NCBI RefSeq assembly: GCF_024171405.1
Contig: NZ_JALJZT010000002.1
Coordinates: forward strand, 2,232,001-2,296,000
Length of the DNA stretch: 64,000 bases
DNA from: Qipengyuania citrea
GTDB taxonomy: Bacteria; Pseudomonadota; Alphaproteobacteria; Sphingomonadales; Sphingomonadaceae
Direction of reading: 5' to 3'
Shown here: positions 1 through 9,854 of the stretch, in pieces
How the letters are laid out: each line of letters opens with the position of its first letter
How positions within the stretch are numbered: the stretch's first letter is position 1
The notes under the pieces: model-generated
The model's database searches: none
What the model was told of the DNA's origin: nothing
What the model saw: the letters and a program-made list of their open reading frames with translations, nothing else
Made by a program: the position numbers and the translations under genes

Positions 1-1
1 C

Positions 2-349
2 CTCGCCTTCGAAATGGGCCCGGTCAGCGGCATGACGCCCAAGGAAATCAAGAAGTACATCCGCTATATCGCCGACTGGCGGCTGGGCCAGCTGGGCCTC
101 CAGCCGATCTACATGATCGACGACCACCCGCTGCCCTGGCTCGCCCCGCTGCTCAACGGCGTGGAGCACGCCAACTTCTTCGAACAGCGCGCCACCGAAT
201 ATTCCAAGGGCGCCACCACCGGCGACTGGAACTCGGTCTGGTCGAGCTTCGACAAACGCACCAAGGCCAAGGCCGCGAACGAGGAAGAAGCCGCGGACGA
301 TGGCCCGGGCCTGTTTGGCGATGAGGCTGGAGCGCAGGCGGCGGAGTGA
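2..349 (+). CDS. nrdB: Ribonucleoside-diphosphate reductase beta subunit, C-terminal part
   Basis: This is the 3' end of class Ia ribonucleotide reductase small subunit, which carries the diiron-tyrosyl radical used to make deoxyribonucleotides in the cytoplasm. The reading frame is already open at base 2 and runs to TGA at 347-349; the start lies left of the window. The visible 115 residues include the helix ending in VEHANFFEQRATEYSKG, typical of the NrdB C-terminal region, followed by an acidic, flexible tail ending in PGLFGDEAGAQAAE. Such tails dock the subunit on NrdA. Nothing on the metal ligands can be said because they are outside the window. Confidence 0.9.
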   Translation, partial: LAFEMGPVSGMTPKEIKKYIRYIADWRLGQLGLQPIYMIDDHPLPWLAPLLNGVEHANFFEQRATEYSKGATTGDWNSVWSSFDKRTKAKAANEEEAADDGPGLFGDEAGAQAAE

Positions 350-449
350 ACTTAGACAACCGGACGCCAGGTTGCTTGGTCGACAAAAGACTTGAGTAGT
401 ATTATTCCGAACTCGAAACTGAAAGAAACTTGGGGCTTTTGCGCGGACT

Positions 450-860
450 ATGCGGCTAGTTTCTGGAATTTGTGCATTCTTTTTTCCGGCGCTTCTCATT
501 TTGATGGAGCAATTTCTTAAGCCTGTTGAGGCTCAAAATTGGGATTTCGCTCCGGCAGCTCTTTGTGCGTGTTCCGTTTCGGTATTAATATCATCATTCC
601 GTGTACACACCCGCAAAACGGGAAGCCATGCGGGTGTGGAATACACGCGCCAGCTCACCTCTGAATTATATGCTACCTACGTCACGTTTTTTATTGCGAT
701 AGCTCTCATTGCGATATGGGCCATGGTAATTGGCGATGTTTATGAGAAGAAGGTGAAATCAGGCCTCTTTGGTCTTTCCCTGACCTATACCTTAGGGCTG
801 GCGTCCTATCTATTGGCTCAAATCACCGTTTTCGTAAAATCAGCTTCATATGAGCGGTAG
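450..860 (+). CDS. Small four-helix membrane protein, unknown function
   Basis: I do not recognise the family. The 136-aa product is mostly hydrophobic, with four likely membrane segments at about residues 4-21, 33-50, 77-98 and 106-128, and a basic loop (RVHTRKTGSHAG) between segments 2 and 3. No clear Shine-Dalgarno sequence precedes the ATG. The last 11 bases overlap the next gene, which suggests translational coupling. The DNA is clearly poorer in G+C than its neighbours, so the pair was probably acquired. The gene may be the membrane partner of the nuclease-like protein that follows. Confidence 0.65.
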   Translation: MRLVSGICAFFFPALLILMEQFLKPVEAQNWDFAPAALCACSVSVLISSFRVHTRKTGSHAGVEYTRQLTSELYATYVTFFIAIALIAIWAMVIGDVYEKKVKSGLFGLSLTYTLGLASYLLAQITVFVKSASYER

Positions 861-1497
861 TATGCCACTATTCTATGAGATCGCTATCGCAGTCGTTTCG
901 GGGCTTGTTGCTCTTCTAGCAGCTCGCAAGGGTCGCGAAATATTTTCGAAGTTCGTGGTTAAAGATGGCTTCGAAGAAGTTATTGTCAAAGTCGGCCGCC
1001 TGCAGAAAGAAGAGAGAATCGATGTTGATTCATCAAAGCATAGCGTCGATCAAGTAGTCAAAAGATACTTGGACGATGAACTCATTGTGCACGAGGCGTT
1101 GATGAAAATATCCGACTCAATCGAAACCTACAGCGATTCGATGCCTTTCGATTTCGGTATTCGTAGCGGTGACGCAATAATCGGGATCGAAGTAAAGTCG
1201 ATTTTCAATCCGAAATCCAACATAGGTAGGGTCTTAAATCCCGCAAATTTTAGTAATCATAACCGATCTGGATTGGTCGACGGATTGGTTTACGTTATCT
1301 TTAATCATTCCGAATTGGAGCTGGAGGGCGTAAATCCAAAAATTAGCGGTCCGCGCCCCATGGATTTTGTGCTGTTGAATGTTTGTGAAGATGTTGAAGG
1401 AAACATGATGGATAGCACCGTAAGCTCGGAGGAATTATCTCGAAGCCTTACGCACGCGGTATCGAAAATGCGGAGTGAAATTGCGTTGAATGAATAA
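850..1497 (+). CDS. Membrane-anchored protein with PD-(D/E)XK nuclease-like motif
   Basis: The 215-aa product starts with one membrane helix (about residues 6-25), then a charged helical stretch, then a soluble domain. Within that domain, residues 100-117 contain D101/D108 followed by a hydrophobic strand and E114-V-K116, the core D...ExK signature of PD-(D/E)XK nucleases. This is a motif-level call only. Its ATG lies inside the end of the upstream membrane-protein gene (11-base overlap). Base composition is unlike the flanks: 23 of 60 bases are G or C at 1021-1080. The most economical reading is an acquired two-gene module, possibly defensive, but no function is shown. Confidence 0.6.
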   Translation: MSGSMPLFYEIAIAVVSGLVALLAARKGREIFSKFVVKDGFEEVIVKVGRLQKEERIDVDSSKHSVDQVVKRYLDDELIVHEALMKISDSIETYSDSMPFDFGIRSGDAIIGIEVKSIFNPKSNIGRVLNPANFSNHNRSGLVDGLVYVIFNHSELELEGVNPKISGPRPMDFVLLNVCEDVEGNMMDSTVSSEELSRSLTHAVSKMRSEIALNE

Positions 1498-1561
1498 CGC
1501 GAGTCTGAATGAACCTATCTTGTTCGGATATAAGCTTTGAAACGCGAAAGATTTTTCTCGT

Positions 1562-1930
1562 TCAGCACCACTCCCCTCTTCCCCCACCCCAATAACCCCG
1601 CGCGCCGCCCTCGCGGCGCATGAAGTTCGCCAGCCGGTCCTCGCCGCCATCGGGGCGCAGGCGGTAGACGGTCCTTAGCGCGCGGCCGTAGCGGTCGGTG
1701 GGTTCGTCCAGCCGGTGCGTCATGCGGAACGGGCCGCGGTTGAGCCAGCCTTGCAGCCCGCGGGTCGAGGCTTCGGCCTGCACCGCCTCTGCCGGGCATT
1801 CGGCGTCGCGCTCCGCCGTGTCGATCCCGACCACCCGCACGCTGGTGTCGCCCATCTTGAACGTGTCGCCATCCACCACGCAGTAATAGCCGCGGCCCTG
1901 CCCGCGGCGGGTGCAGGGCCCTTCGATCAC
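1562..1930 (-). CDS. Thermonuclease (SNase) family protein
   Basis: This is a staphylococcal-nuclease-like protein that would hydrolyse nucleic acids with Ca2+. The signature DGDTFKMGDTSVRVVGIDTAE sits at about residues 19-40: the metal-binding Asp residues, the catalytic Arg and Glu of the family are all in register, and a second Arg is present in YGRALRTVYR. The start is taken at GTG (1930), since the frame meets a TAA about 70 bases upstream and no ATG is available. The 122-aa length is short but holds the full SNase barrel. No signal peptide is evident with this start. It is convergent with nothing and stands alone. Confidence 0.75.
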   Translation of the reverse strand: MIEGPCTRRGQGRGYYCVVDGDTFKMGDTSVRVVGIDTAERDAECPAEAVQAEASTRGLQGWLNRGPFRMTHRLDEPTDRYGRALRTVYRLRPDGGEDRLANFMRREGGARGYWGGGRGEWC

Positions 1931-2103
1931 CTGCGGTTCGCTCGGCAGGAAGCCCGGGCACGGGAAAGGCGCAGGGCAGCGTAACAGGGATTACAACCAG
2001 CCCCATGCCTGCGGGTTGCATCCCGTGCCGCGATGGCAGAAAGACCTATCGCGTCAACGCGCTAGCGGCGTCTCGCCGACCGCCTATCGAGGGAGATACA
2101 GCG

Positions 2104-2562
2104 GTGTCGAAATTGCAGGTGCTCGAACTCGCGACCTATTATCTGATCGCGGTCAATTTCCTTACCTTCCTCGCCTTCGGCTACGACAAGATGCAGGCCG
2201 AGAGAGGCGGCTGGCGTGTGGCCGAGGCGACGCTGGTGTTCTTCGTCGTCATCGGCGGTATCGTCGGCGCGCTCGCCGGACGGGCGCTGTTCCGGCACAA
2301 GATCCGCAAATCCTCCTTCACCGCCAAGCTGGGGGGCGGGGTGCTGCTCAATCTGGGCATCGTCGGCGGGCTTGTTGCGTTGGAGAACCGGACGTCGCCC
2401 GAAGAGCAGGCGCGGCTCGATGCGATCATGGCGAGCGTCCATTACCCCGGCTGCAACGAAGTGCGCGCTGCGGGCAAAGCGCCGCTGCGCTATGGCGAGC
2501 CGGGCTACCGGACCGACATGGACGGCGACGGCGACGGGGTCGCCTGCGAACCGCATTACTGA
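2104..2562 (+). CDS. DUF1294 membrane protein with C-terminal excalibur calcium-binding motif
   Basis: The 152-aa protein has an N-terminal membrane part of the DUF1294 type (FGYDKMQAERGGWRVAEATL and RHKIRKSSF are the recognisable blocks) with three to four helices. A short periplasmic C-terminus follows, ending in YRTDMDGDGDGVACEPHY, the DxDxDGxxCE excalibur motif that binds calcium. The GTG start at 2104 is chosen because GGGAG lies at 2092-2096, a suitable distance upstream; an earlier in-frame ATG at 2005 gives a non-conserved extension. Excalibur domains often accompany secreted nucleases, and an SNase gene lies just upstream on the other strand. Confidence 0.75.
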   Translation: MSKLQVLELATYYLIAVNFLTFLAFGYDKMQAERGGWRVAEATLVFFVVIGGIVGALAGRALFRHKIRKSSFTAKLGGGVLLNLGIVGGLVALENRTSPEEQARLDAIMASVHYPGCNEVRAAGKAPLRYGEPGYRTDMDGDGDGVACEPHY

Positions 2563-2642
2563 GCCGCCCGCGCGAACGGCTTGCGTCGTATCCACTACGG
2601 TGCGAAGCTGCGGGGGCACCATCCCGTGACAGGAGTATTGCC

Positions 2643-2894
2643 ATGACCACCCGTTTCACCGCCGCCGCCCTTCCGCTGGCTGTCGCATTCGCTCTCGCCG
2701 CTTGCGGCGAAGCCGAGGACACCACCTATGAAGTCGACGCGACCGATGAAGGTGGCGGCGAGCTGATCGTGACCGAGGAAGTGCCCGGCGCGGTCGAGGT
2801 TGATACGCCCGACACGCCGATGACCAATGTGCCCGAGGATGGCACCGAGCCGGCCGGCGACGAGGCCAGCGACGCGGAACCCATCGCGCGATAG
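2643..2894 (+). CDS. Small acidic lipoprotein
   Basis: The 83-aa product begins with a lipoprotein signal ending in the lipobox LAAC (Cys at residue 20), so it should be lipidated and anchored in the envelope. The mature part is very acidic and rich in Glu, Asp, Thr and Pro, with no recognisable fold. A ribosome-binding sequence (CAGGAG) lies about 10 bases before the ATG. Function unknown. Confidence 0.7.
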   Translation: MTTRFTAAALPLAVAFALAACGEAEDTTYEVDATDEGGGELIVTEEVPGAVEVDTPDTPMTNVPEDGTEPAGDEASDAEPIAR

Positions 2895-3009
2895 GCCAGG
2901 CCCCCGCGCCGCGCTGTCGGGAATCTCCTATACGCGCGGCGGGCCGTGCCCCTAGCGTTTGCCGGTGACCGCAAGATGGCGGCATCGGCACTCTTGGGGG
3001 AGAGCGGAA

Positions 3010-3924
3010 ATGGGCCTGCGAAAACTTGCCTTGGTACTGAGCTGTGCGGCGCTGGGGGGATGCGCCTCGTTCGACGGAATCCAGGAGCCGGTGATGGCAT
3101 CCGATGCGGCGGTAAACGTCGCCGTCGGGAGCTACGGCCTCGCGCCGACGCTCCAGCAGATCCAGACGGAAACCGACAAGAAGGCCTATCGCAACCGCGT
3201 GATCAGCGTGTGGTTGCTGGCCATCGACACGCGCTACGATGCCTTCCGGCGGGACCTGTCGCGGGGCCGGAAGGGCTCGAATGTCGGTCTCGACATGCTG
3301 ACGCTCGGCCTGACCAGCGCGGGCGCGATCTGGGATGGCGCGGCGAGCGAATTGTCCGCCCTCGCCACGGGCGCGGGCGGGGCGCGCGCCAGCCTCGACC
3401 GCGAACTGTATTTCGAGAAGACGCTGCCGGTGCTGATTTCCTACATGGATGCCGAGCGGCTCAAGCTGCGCGGACATATCATGGAAGGGATGGCGAGCCC
3501 GATCGGCGAATATTCGCTCGAGCAGGGCTTTTCCGACCTGTGGCGCTACCAGTCGGCCGGAAGTCTCGACCGCGCGATCGGCAAGGCCGCCGAAGGCGCC
3601 GCGGAAGAGATCAAGGATGCGGAATATGATTACAGCACCGCGATCGAGCTTTGTCTGCCAACCGAACAGCAGGATGTACGGCGGCGAAGTCTCTACAATC
3701 GGATGATCGCCGGCGTACCTGGTGACGAGTCCGCGGTGCCCGATGAGGCGCTGGCCCGCATCAACCGCGGCGCTGCACAGGCGGGCAAGTCCGCGGTCGC
3801 CAATGATGCTCCGCTCGCGAGCAAGTTGGGTCAGGCCTATGCCGCATCCGATCACCTCAACACATTGTGCAAGGAAAGCGAACTCGACGCTTTCGAAAAC
3901 GCGGTATTCGGTGGAGGGCAGTAA
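3010..3924 (+). CDS. Predicted lipoprotein, unknown function
   Basis: The 304-aa protein carries a lipoprotein signal peptide with lipobox LGGC (Cys at about residue 18) and should sit in the envelope. The rest is mostly helical and Ala-rich, without a family I can name. A GGGGGAGAG stretch about 10 bases before the ATG supports the start. The stop codon TAA shares one base with the next ATG (TAATG at 3922-3926), so the two genes are very likely co-transcribed and translationally coupled. Confidence 0.7.
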   Translation: MGLRKLALVLSCAALGGCASFDGIQEPVMASDAAVNVAVGSYGLAPTLQQIQTETDKKAYRNRVISVWLLAIDTRYDAFRRDLSRGRKGSNVGLDMLTLGLTSAGAIWDGAASELSALATGAGGARASLDRELYFEKTLPVLISYMDAERLKLRGHIMEGMASPIGEYSLEQGFSDLWRYQSAGSLDRAIGKAAEGAAEEIKDAEYDYSTAIELCLPTEQQDVRRRSLYNRMIAGVPGDESAVPDEALARINRGAAQAGKSAVANDAPLASKLGQAYAASDHLNTLCKESELDAFENAVFGGGQ

Positions 3925-4226
3925 TGGCGCATATCATCCATAAACTGGCGGGACAGAACGCCGAGGACATTGGCCATGAATTGCGCGCGCGCGAGCTTTC
4001 GCTGATCCTGACCGATATCGGGACCGACGAGACGGACAATTACGGTGTGTATGCTCGCCGGCTCGTCATGCCTGCCAGTTCGATCGTGGTTCTCCCGGAA
4101 GCGTCCGTGCCGCCGGAAGACAGCGACTTCATCGCATCCGGCCCACTGGTCATCGGCGGTGTGAAGCAGGTCTTCCACGCTTACCGGGTCCCCGTCCGGG
4201 GCGAAGCCGCGGCGGCAGAGGATTAA
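3924..4226 (+). CDS. Hypothetical protein coupled to upstream lipoprotein
   Basis: The 100-aa product has no signal peptide and no membrane helix. It looks like a small mixed alpha/beta cytoplasmic protein, with hydrophobic strands such as SSIVVLP. I do not recognise a family. Its start overlaps the stop of the lipoprotein gene by one base (TAATG), so it is likely translated together with it. It is convergent with the next gene. Confidence 0.65.
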   Translation: MAHIIHKLAGQNAEDIGHELRARELSLILTDIGTDETDNYGVYARRLVMPASSIVVLPEASVPPEDSDFIASGPLVIGGVKQVFHAYRVPVRGEAAAAED

Positions 4227-4255
4227 CGCCTACGCGGTGTCGCAAGGCGCTCCTG

Positions 4256-4936
4256 TCACCAGCCCCACGCAGCGGGTGGCGGTTCCACCCGCGCGTTGGC
4301 ATCGATTTCGACGCGGAACACCCGGGTCGGGTCGTTGCGGCGCGTGAGCTGGTAGGCGAAGCGTGCGTTGGCGCTGCCGCGCGGTGTGACTTCGATCCGC
4401 CAGACATTGGTCAGCGACGCGCCAAGCCCTTCACGGGTGAACAGCGTCACGCTTTCGGCGTCCACGGGGAAGTCCTGCGCGCTCGCGCTGCCTGCGTCGG
4501 CAGTGGTCCCGCCATAAAAGGTCACTGCATCGGCCTCGCCATCGGCATGACGGTGGTCGTGCTTGAGCGTGAACCGCGTGTCTGCGCCGGTGCCTTCGCG
4601 GGTCACGATCCATGTGCGGCTACGGTTCCAGGATGGTTCTTGTTCTACCGCTTCGCTGCCTGAGGACGGGGGCGCTTCCTCGACATGGAAGGCGATCGCC
4701 ACGCGGGTCTCCTCGCACTCGGCCCAATGCGCGACCATGCGCTTGCCCGCCCAATCGGCATCGCGCGCATCCGTGCTGGCGAGCCCGCCCGCATAGGCCT
4801 TGCCGCAATGGCTCGACAACGCCTGCCAGAATGCCTCCTGCGGGTGGGCAAGGGTGCCAGCGGCGGGGCCGGGCGCGGGCGCACAGGCGGTAAGGGCGAG
4901 AGCCGCGAGCGGCAGGAGAAATCGGGCGATATGCAT
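4256..4936 (-). CDS. Predicted lipoprotein, unknown function
   Basis: The 226-aa protein has a typical lipoprotein signal (MHIARFLLPLAALALTAC) with the lipid-accepting Cys at residue 18. The mature part includes conserved-looking Cys and Trp residues near HWAECEET and a C-terminal strand-rich part ending in AAWGW. No catalytic motif is evident. It faces the preceding operon convergently. Confidence 0.7.
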   Translation of the reverse strand: MHIARFLLPLAALALTACAPAPGPAAGTLAHPQEAFWQALSSHCGKAYAGGLASTDARDADWAGKRMVAHWAECEETRVAIAFHVEEAPPSSGSEAVEQEPSWNRSRTWIVTREGTGADTRFTLKHDHRHADGEADAVTFYGGTTADAGSASAQDFPVDAESVTLFTREGLGASLTNVWRIEVTPRGSANARFAYQLTRRNDPTRVFRVEIDANARVEPPPAAWGW

Positions 4937-5103
4937 CGCGCCAGCCTAGGGGCTGGGCCAGCCAACGCAAAGCCCGATGAATTTCGCGCTCGCGCCGCAT
5001 GCCCGCGCAAAAAGGGGCGACGGGATTGACCCGCCGCCCCCGATGCGGCCGCTGTGCGGGAAGAGGAGGGATCGCCCGCCGCGGCCGATCGTCTGGTTTA
5101 TCC

Positions 5104-5496
5104 TCAGCGCTCGGGCTGGGTATCCACCGTGGTCTCCGCCTCGGCATCTACCGTGGCGTCGACACCGGGTGCCGAAGCATCGGCATTGGCGCTGCCATCG
5201 ACCTGCGTTTCGAGATCGGCGGCCTGCTGCGTTTGCTCGGCCGTGTCTTCGAGGCGGTCCTGAGCGGCGTCGGTCGCTGCCTCGGTCCGCGTGCGGGCCC
5301 GCGTTGCGGCGGTCTCGGCCCGATCGGTCACGCTGTCGGTCGTGCGCTGGGCGCGGTCGAGCGTCGGCTGTGCATCGACGCGGGCATTGGCGGTCGCATC
5401 GACGGCGCCGGTGACCGGTCCGGCAAGCTGCGCGCTCGCGGCGGTGGCGCCGGTGGTGGCAAGCAGGGCGGCGGCTAGTGCGGTAAGCTTGGTCAT
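5104..5496 (-). CDS. Secreted low-complexity Ala/Thr/Asp-rich protein
   Basis: The 130-aa product has a cleavable signal peptide with an Ala-Ser-Ala site near residue 22. It continues as a low-complexity sequence rich in Ala, Thr, Asp, Gln and Arg with heptad-like spacing, probably extended or coiled. No domain is recognised. The gene is isolated between a lipoprotein gene and argB. Confidence 0.55.
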   Translation of the reverse strand: MTKLTALAAALLATTGATAASAQLAGPVTGAVDATANARVDAQPTLDRAQRTTDSVTDRAETAATRARTRTEAATDAAQDRLEDTAEQTQQAADLETQVDGSANADASAPGVDATVDAEAETTVDTQPER

Positions 5497-5712
5497 ATCT
5501 GCGTTTCCCGTTTTCGTTCTTGGGACCCGGGATACGGCGGGGGCGGCGATCCGGCTCCCGCAATTGCGCCGAAATGTGCCCTGCGATTGGCGGGGCGAGC
5601 CGGTTCATCACCCGTTTATCGCGGGTTTATCTGCGGTTCATGAAGCCCAGCCATCGCCGCCCCTCTTCCAATTTCTTTGCCTCGCGGCCCCGCCGCCGCT
5701 ATTTCGCCGCCG

Positions 5713-6609
5713 ATGAACGAGACACGCGATATCCACGCCAAGGCCGAAACGCTGATCGAGGCGCTGCCCTATTTCCAGCGCTATGCGGGCCGCAGCTTCG
5801 TGGTCAAATATGGCGGCAATGCCATGGGCGACGAACGCGCGGCGCGCGAGTTCGCCGAGGATGTGGTGCTGCTGAAAGCGGTCGGCATCAATCCGGTGGT
5901 GGTCCACGGCGGCGGTCCGCAGATCGGCGCGATGCTCGAAAAGCTCGGCGTCGAGACGACCTTCGTCGATGGGCTGCGGGTCACCGACAAGCAGACCGCC
6001 GAGATCGCCGAAATGGTCCTGTCGGGCGCGATCAACAAGGCGATCGTCGGCTCGATCGCGCGCGCCGGGGGCAAGGCGATCGGGATCTCGGGCAAGGATG
6101 GCGGGCTGGTCACCGCGACCAAGCTGCAGCGCACGCGCAAGGACCCCGACAGCAATATCGAGAAAGTGCTCGATCTCGGCTTCGTCGGCGAACCGGCCAG
6201 GGTCGATACGGCGATCCTCGAAACCGCGACCGGTGCGGGGATGATCCCGGTGGTCGCACCGATCGGCGTGGGCGAGGACGGCCATACCTACAATATCAAC
6301 GCCGACACCATGGCGGGCGCGCTGGCGGCGGCGCTGGGCGCGGCGCGGCTGCTGCTGCTGACCGATGTTCCGGGCGTGCTGAACAAGCAGGGCGAGCTGC
6401 TCACCGATCTGACGCCCGCCGACATCCACCGGCTGCGCGATGACGGGACGATCTCGGGCGGGATGATCCCCAAGCTCGAAACCTGCGTCCAGGCGGTGGA
6501 ATCGGGCTGCGAGGCGGCGGTGGTGCTCGACGGGCGCGTGCCGCATGCGATGCTGCTCGAATTCTTCACCGCCCGCGGCGCGGGTACGCTGGTCAGCCGC
6601 GGGGTCTAA
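5713..6609 (+). CDS. argB: Acetylglutamate kinase
   Basis: ArgB phosphorylates N-acetyl-L-glutamate with ATP in arginine biosynthesis. The amino-acid-kinase fold is clear: KYGGNAM near residue 33 (phosphate-binding Lys-Gly-Gly), VVHGGGPQI around residue 64 (substrate loop), GLRVTD, and [13 protein letters not shown] with the C-terminal Lys of [10 protein letters not shown]. Length 298 aa is normal. The start is the ATG at 5713; an upstream in-frame ATG (5677) would add non-conserved residues. The downstream order argB, yggT, folD is familiar from sphingomonads. Confidence 0.95.
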   Translation: MNETRDIHAKAETLIEALPYFQRYAGRSFVVKYGGNAMGDERAAREFAEDVVLLKAVGINPVVVHGGGPQIGAMLEKLGVETTFVDGLRVTDKQTAEIAEMVLSGAINKAIVGSIARAGGKAIGISGKDGGLVTATKLQRTRKDPDSNIEKVLDLGFVGEPARVDTAILETATGAGMIPVVAPIGVGEDGHTYNINADTMAGALAAALGAARLLLLTDVPGVLNKQGELLTDLTPADIHRLRDDGTISGGMIPKLETCVQAVESGCEAAVVLDGRVPHAMLLEFFTARGAGTLVSRGV

Positions 6610-6689
6610 CCCGTCGGATGGGGGTAGCGCGGGGCGTGTCGCGCTTGTAGGACGCGCGACACGGCAGCTTCAAGGGAACGCTCGATCAC

Positions 6690-6979
6690 ATGCAGGCGCT
6701 CAGCACTATCTACCAGATCATCGCCATGCTCACCAACGTACTGGTGATGCTGATCATCATCCAGTTCATCATCGGGCTGCTGTTTGCCTTCAACGTGGTG
6801 AACCGGTCGAACGAGTTCCTCGCTGGCTTCTACATGGCCATCAACCGCTTCCTCGAACCGGTCCTGCGTCCGATCCGCAACCTCCTGCCCAATACGGGCC
6901 AGATCGACTTCTCCCCCCTGGTGCTGATCATCCTGCTCAACATCGTCCTCATCGTTCTCGGCAATGTGATCTACGGCTG

Positions 6980-6980
<1 letters not shown>
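6690..6980 (+). CDS. YggT family membrane protein
   Basis: The 96-aa protein has two hydrophobic segments (about residues 9-35 and 72-95) flanking the conserved block [25 protein letters not shown], which is the YggT signature (R-P-I-R-P/N...G-x-D-x-S-P). Family members are inner-membrane proteins linked to osmotic tolerance or membrane-protein assembly; the exact role is not settled. Its stop TGA shares one base with the folD start (TGATG at 6978-6982), so the two are coupled. Confidence 0.85.
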
Positions 6981-7872
<892 letters not shown>

Positions 7873-7876
<4 letters not shown>

Positions 7877-8574
7877 GACTGGCGATCGCCCTGCTGGCGC
7901 TGGCGCTGACCGCCTGCTCCACCGGGCCGAACCCGCGCGACCGCTATGTGCGAATGCTCAAGCCGACCGCCAATCCTTCGAAAGTGGTCGCCGCCGAGCT
8001 CGGCTTCGCGCGCATGGCGCAGGACGAAGGGCAGTGGACCGCCTTTCGCGAATATGCCGCCGATGACGGCGTGATGTTCGTCCCCGAACCGGTCATCGCG
8101 CGCGACTGGCTGAAGGGCCGCGCGGATCCCGCGCAGGCCGTGCGCTGGCAGCCGCATCACGTCTGGTCGAGCTGCGACGGCTCGCTGGCGGTGACGCGCG
8201 GTGCCTGGCAGCGGCCCGATGGCTCGAACGGCTATTTCACCACCGTGTGGCAACGCCGCCGCGATGGCGAATACCGCTGGACGCTCGATCAGGGCGATAG
8301 CCTCGAGACACCGCTCGAAGCCCCCGAATTCGTGCGCACCGATGTCGCCGACTGCCCCGCTCGCGGGCTCGCCGCCGAACTGCGCGAACAGGCCGAACAA
8401 TCGCGTCCGGTGACAGGCGGTACCTATTTCGACCAGGTCAGCGCGGACAGCAGCCTGTTCCTGACCTTCGTCGTGTCGCCCGATCTGTCGCGCAACTGGA
8501 AACTGATGCTGCACCGCGACGGCATGATGGTCGACGCCATGACAGGCAGCGTAATCGCACCTTCGGAGGATTAG
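7873..8574 (+). CDS. Predicted lipoprotein in the folD operon
   Basis: The 233-aa product starts at a GTG that overlaps the folD stop (GTGA). It has a lipoprotein signal ending LTAC (Cys at residue 15). The mature part contains [21 protein letters not shown] and a later [14 protein letters not shown] block, reminiscent of the NTF2/SnoaL-like fold, which would be a small cone-shaped ligand-binding domain. No function is known. It is followed one base later by marC. Confidence 0.75.
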
Positions 8575-8575
8575 C

Positions 8576-9199
8576 ATGACCGCGCTGTTCTTTTCGGCTT
8601 TCATAACATTGTTCGTCGTTATCGACCCGCCCGGCTGCGCCCCGATCTATGCCGGGCTGACCAAGGGCGCGGCCCCTGCCGAGCGCCGCAGCATGGCGAT
8701 CCGCGCAGTGGTCATCGCGGGCATCATCCTCATCGGCTTCGCGCTGTTCGGCGAGGATCTGCTCGACGCGCTGCATATCGAGCTCGACAGCTTCCGCATC
8801 GCGGGCGGCATCATGCTGTTCCTTATCGCGCTGGAAATGGTGTTCGAGAAGCGCACCCAGCGGCGCGAGGACCGGGCCGAGAAGGTCGCTGCGACACCTG
8901 AAGTCGAGGATGTCTCGGTGTTCCCCATGGCGATGCCGATGCTGGCGGGTCCCGGCGCGATCGCCGCGATCATGCTGCTGACCAATGAAGCGCGCGGGAC
9001 CGAGGAAACGCTGGTCGTTCTCGGCGCGATGCTGGCCGTGCTCGCTCTGACCGCCGCGGCGCTGATTGCCGCAGGTCCGCTGATCCGCGTGCTGGGCGAC
9101 CGGGTCGAGGCGGTGATCACGCGGTTGCTGGGCGTGCTGCTCGCCGCGCTCGCGACGCAATATGTGCTCGACGGGCTGAAGGGCACTTTCGTCGGGTGA
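8576..9199 (+). CDS. MarC family integral membrane protein
   Basis: The 207-aa protein has six hydrophobic segments and matches the MarC layout: FSAFITLFVVIDPPGCAPIYAGLT at the N-terminus, FRIAGGIMLFLIALEMVF in the middle, and PMLAGPGAIAAIMLL. Members are inner-membrane proteins of uncertain transport function. A GGAGG about 8 bases before the ATG supports the start, and spacing to the upstream gene is one base. Confidence 0.85.
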   Translation: MTALFFSAFITLFVVIDPPGCAPIYAGLTKGAAPAERRSMAIRAVVIAGIILIGFALFGEDLLDALHIELDSFRIAGGIMLFLIALEMVFEKRTQRREDRAEKVAATPEVEDVSVFPMAMPMLAGPGAIAAIMLLTNEARGTEETLVVLGAMLAVLALTAAALIAAGPLIRVLGDRVEAVITRLLGVLLAALATQYVLDGLKGTFVG

Positions 9200-9234
9200 C
9201 GCGGCCCGGCGCCGGTTTCACCCGCCGGCGGCGC

Positions 9235-9846
9235 CTACTGCAAGGTAACGATTTCGTCGCCGTCGTCGCGCAGCGCAAAGAACTGCATCAGCTGGATCAT
9301 CAATTCGCATCGCTGCTTGAGGTCGGGCACTTCGAGCAGGGCCTGTTTCGAGGCCGGGTCGAACGGGGCGATCTGCGCCACGCCATTGATCAGCGTTTCG
9401 TCGTCGAGCCGTGCGACCGAGTCCCAATCGACCGAATAGCCCTGCATGTCGGCAAAGCGGCGCGCCTCGAATTCGAAGCCGGCCCGCTCGACGCTCGAAA
9501 GCACCTCGTCCTCGGACTCCTCGATCAGCTCGGCCTCGACCTGGCGGAATGCGGTTGCGACATCGATTTCGCGCAACACGCGAAATCGCGATTCGCCGTC
9601 GAGGACGATGTTGTAGCGCCCGTCTTCGAGCGCCTCGACATCCGCGATCCGTCCCACGCAGCCGATCTCGTAGAGCGGGGCACCGTCCTTCGACTGCTGC
9701 GGCTGGATGATCCCAATCAGGCGGTCCTTGGCCAGCGCATGCCCGACAAGGTCGCGATAGCGCGGTTCGAAGACATGCAGCGGCAACTGCAGGCCGGGAA
9801 ACAGGATCGCACCGGGGAGGGGGAATATGGAGAGACGGACGCTCAA
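9235..9846 (-). CDS. LON substrate-binding domain protein
   Basis: The product (about 203 aa) is a stand-alone Lon N-terminal (LAN/PUA-like) domain: SIFPLPGAILFPGLQLPLHVFEPRYRDLV opens the domain, and GCVGRIADVEALEDGRYNIVLDGESRFRV follows. It lacks the AAA and protease parts of Lon, so it is probably a substrate or adaptor protein. The start is uncertain: no ATG or GTG fits, and TTG at 9846 is the best candidate just before the conserved block. This lies nine bases after the thioredoxin-like gene, so the two are coupled. The pairing of a thioredoxin-TPR protein with a LON-domain protein is common in alphaproteobacteria. Confidence 0.8.
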   Translation of the reverse strand: MSVRLSIFPLPGAILFPGLQLPLHVFEPRYRDLVGHALAKDRLIGIIQPQQSKDGAPLYEIGCVGRIADVEALEDGRYNIVLDGESRFRVLREIDVATAFRQVEAELIEESEDEVLSSVERAGFEFEARRFADMQGYSVDWDSVARLDDETLINGVAQIAPFDPASKQALLEVPDLKQRCELMIQLMQFFALRDDGDEIVTLQ

Positions 9847-9854
9847 GCTGCAGC

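Noticed and set aside
1515-2021. Minus-strand frame of 168 codons over the nuclease gene
   Set aside because: The conserved SNase motif is in another frame (1562-1930); this one is Arg/Pro-rich without family features.
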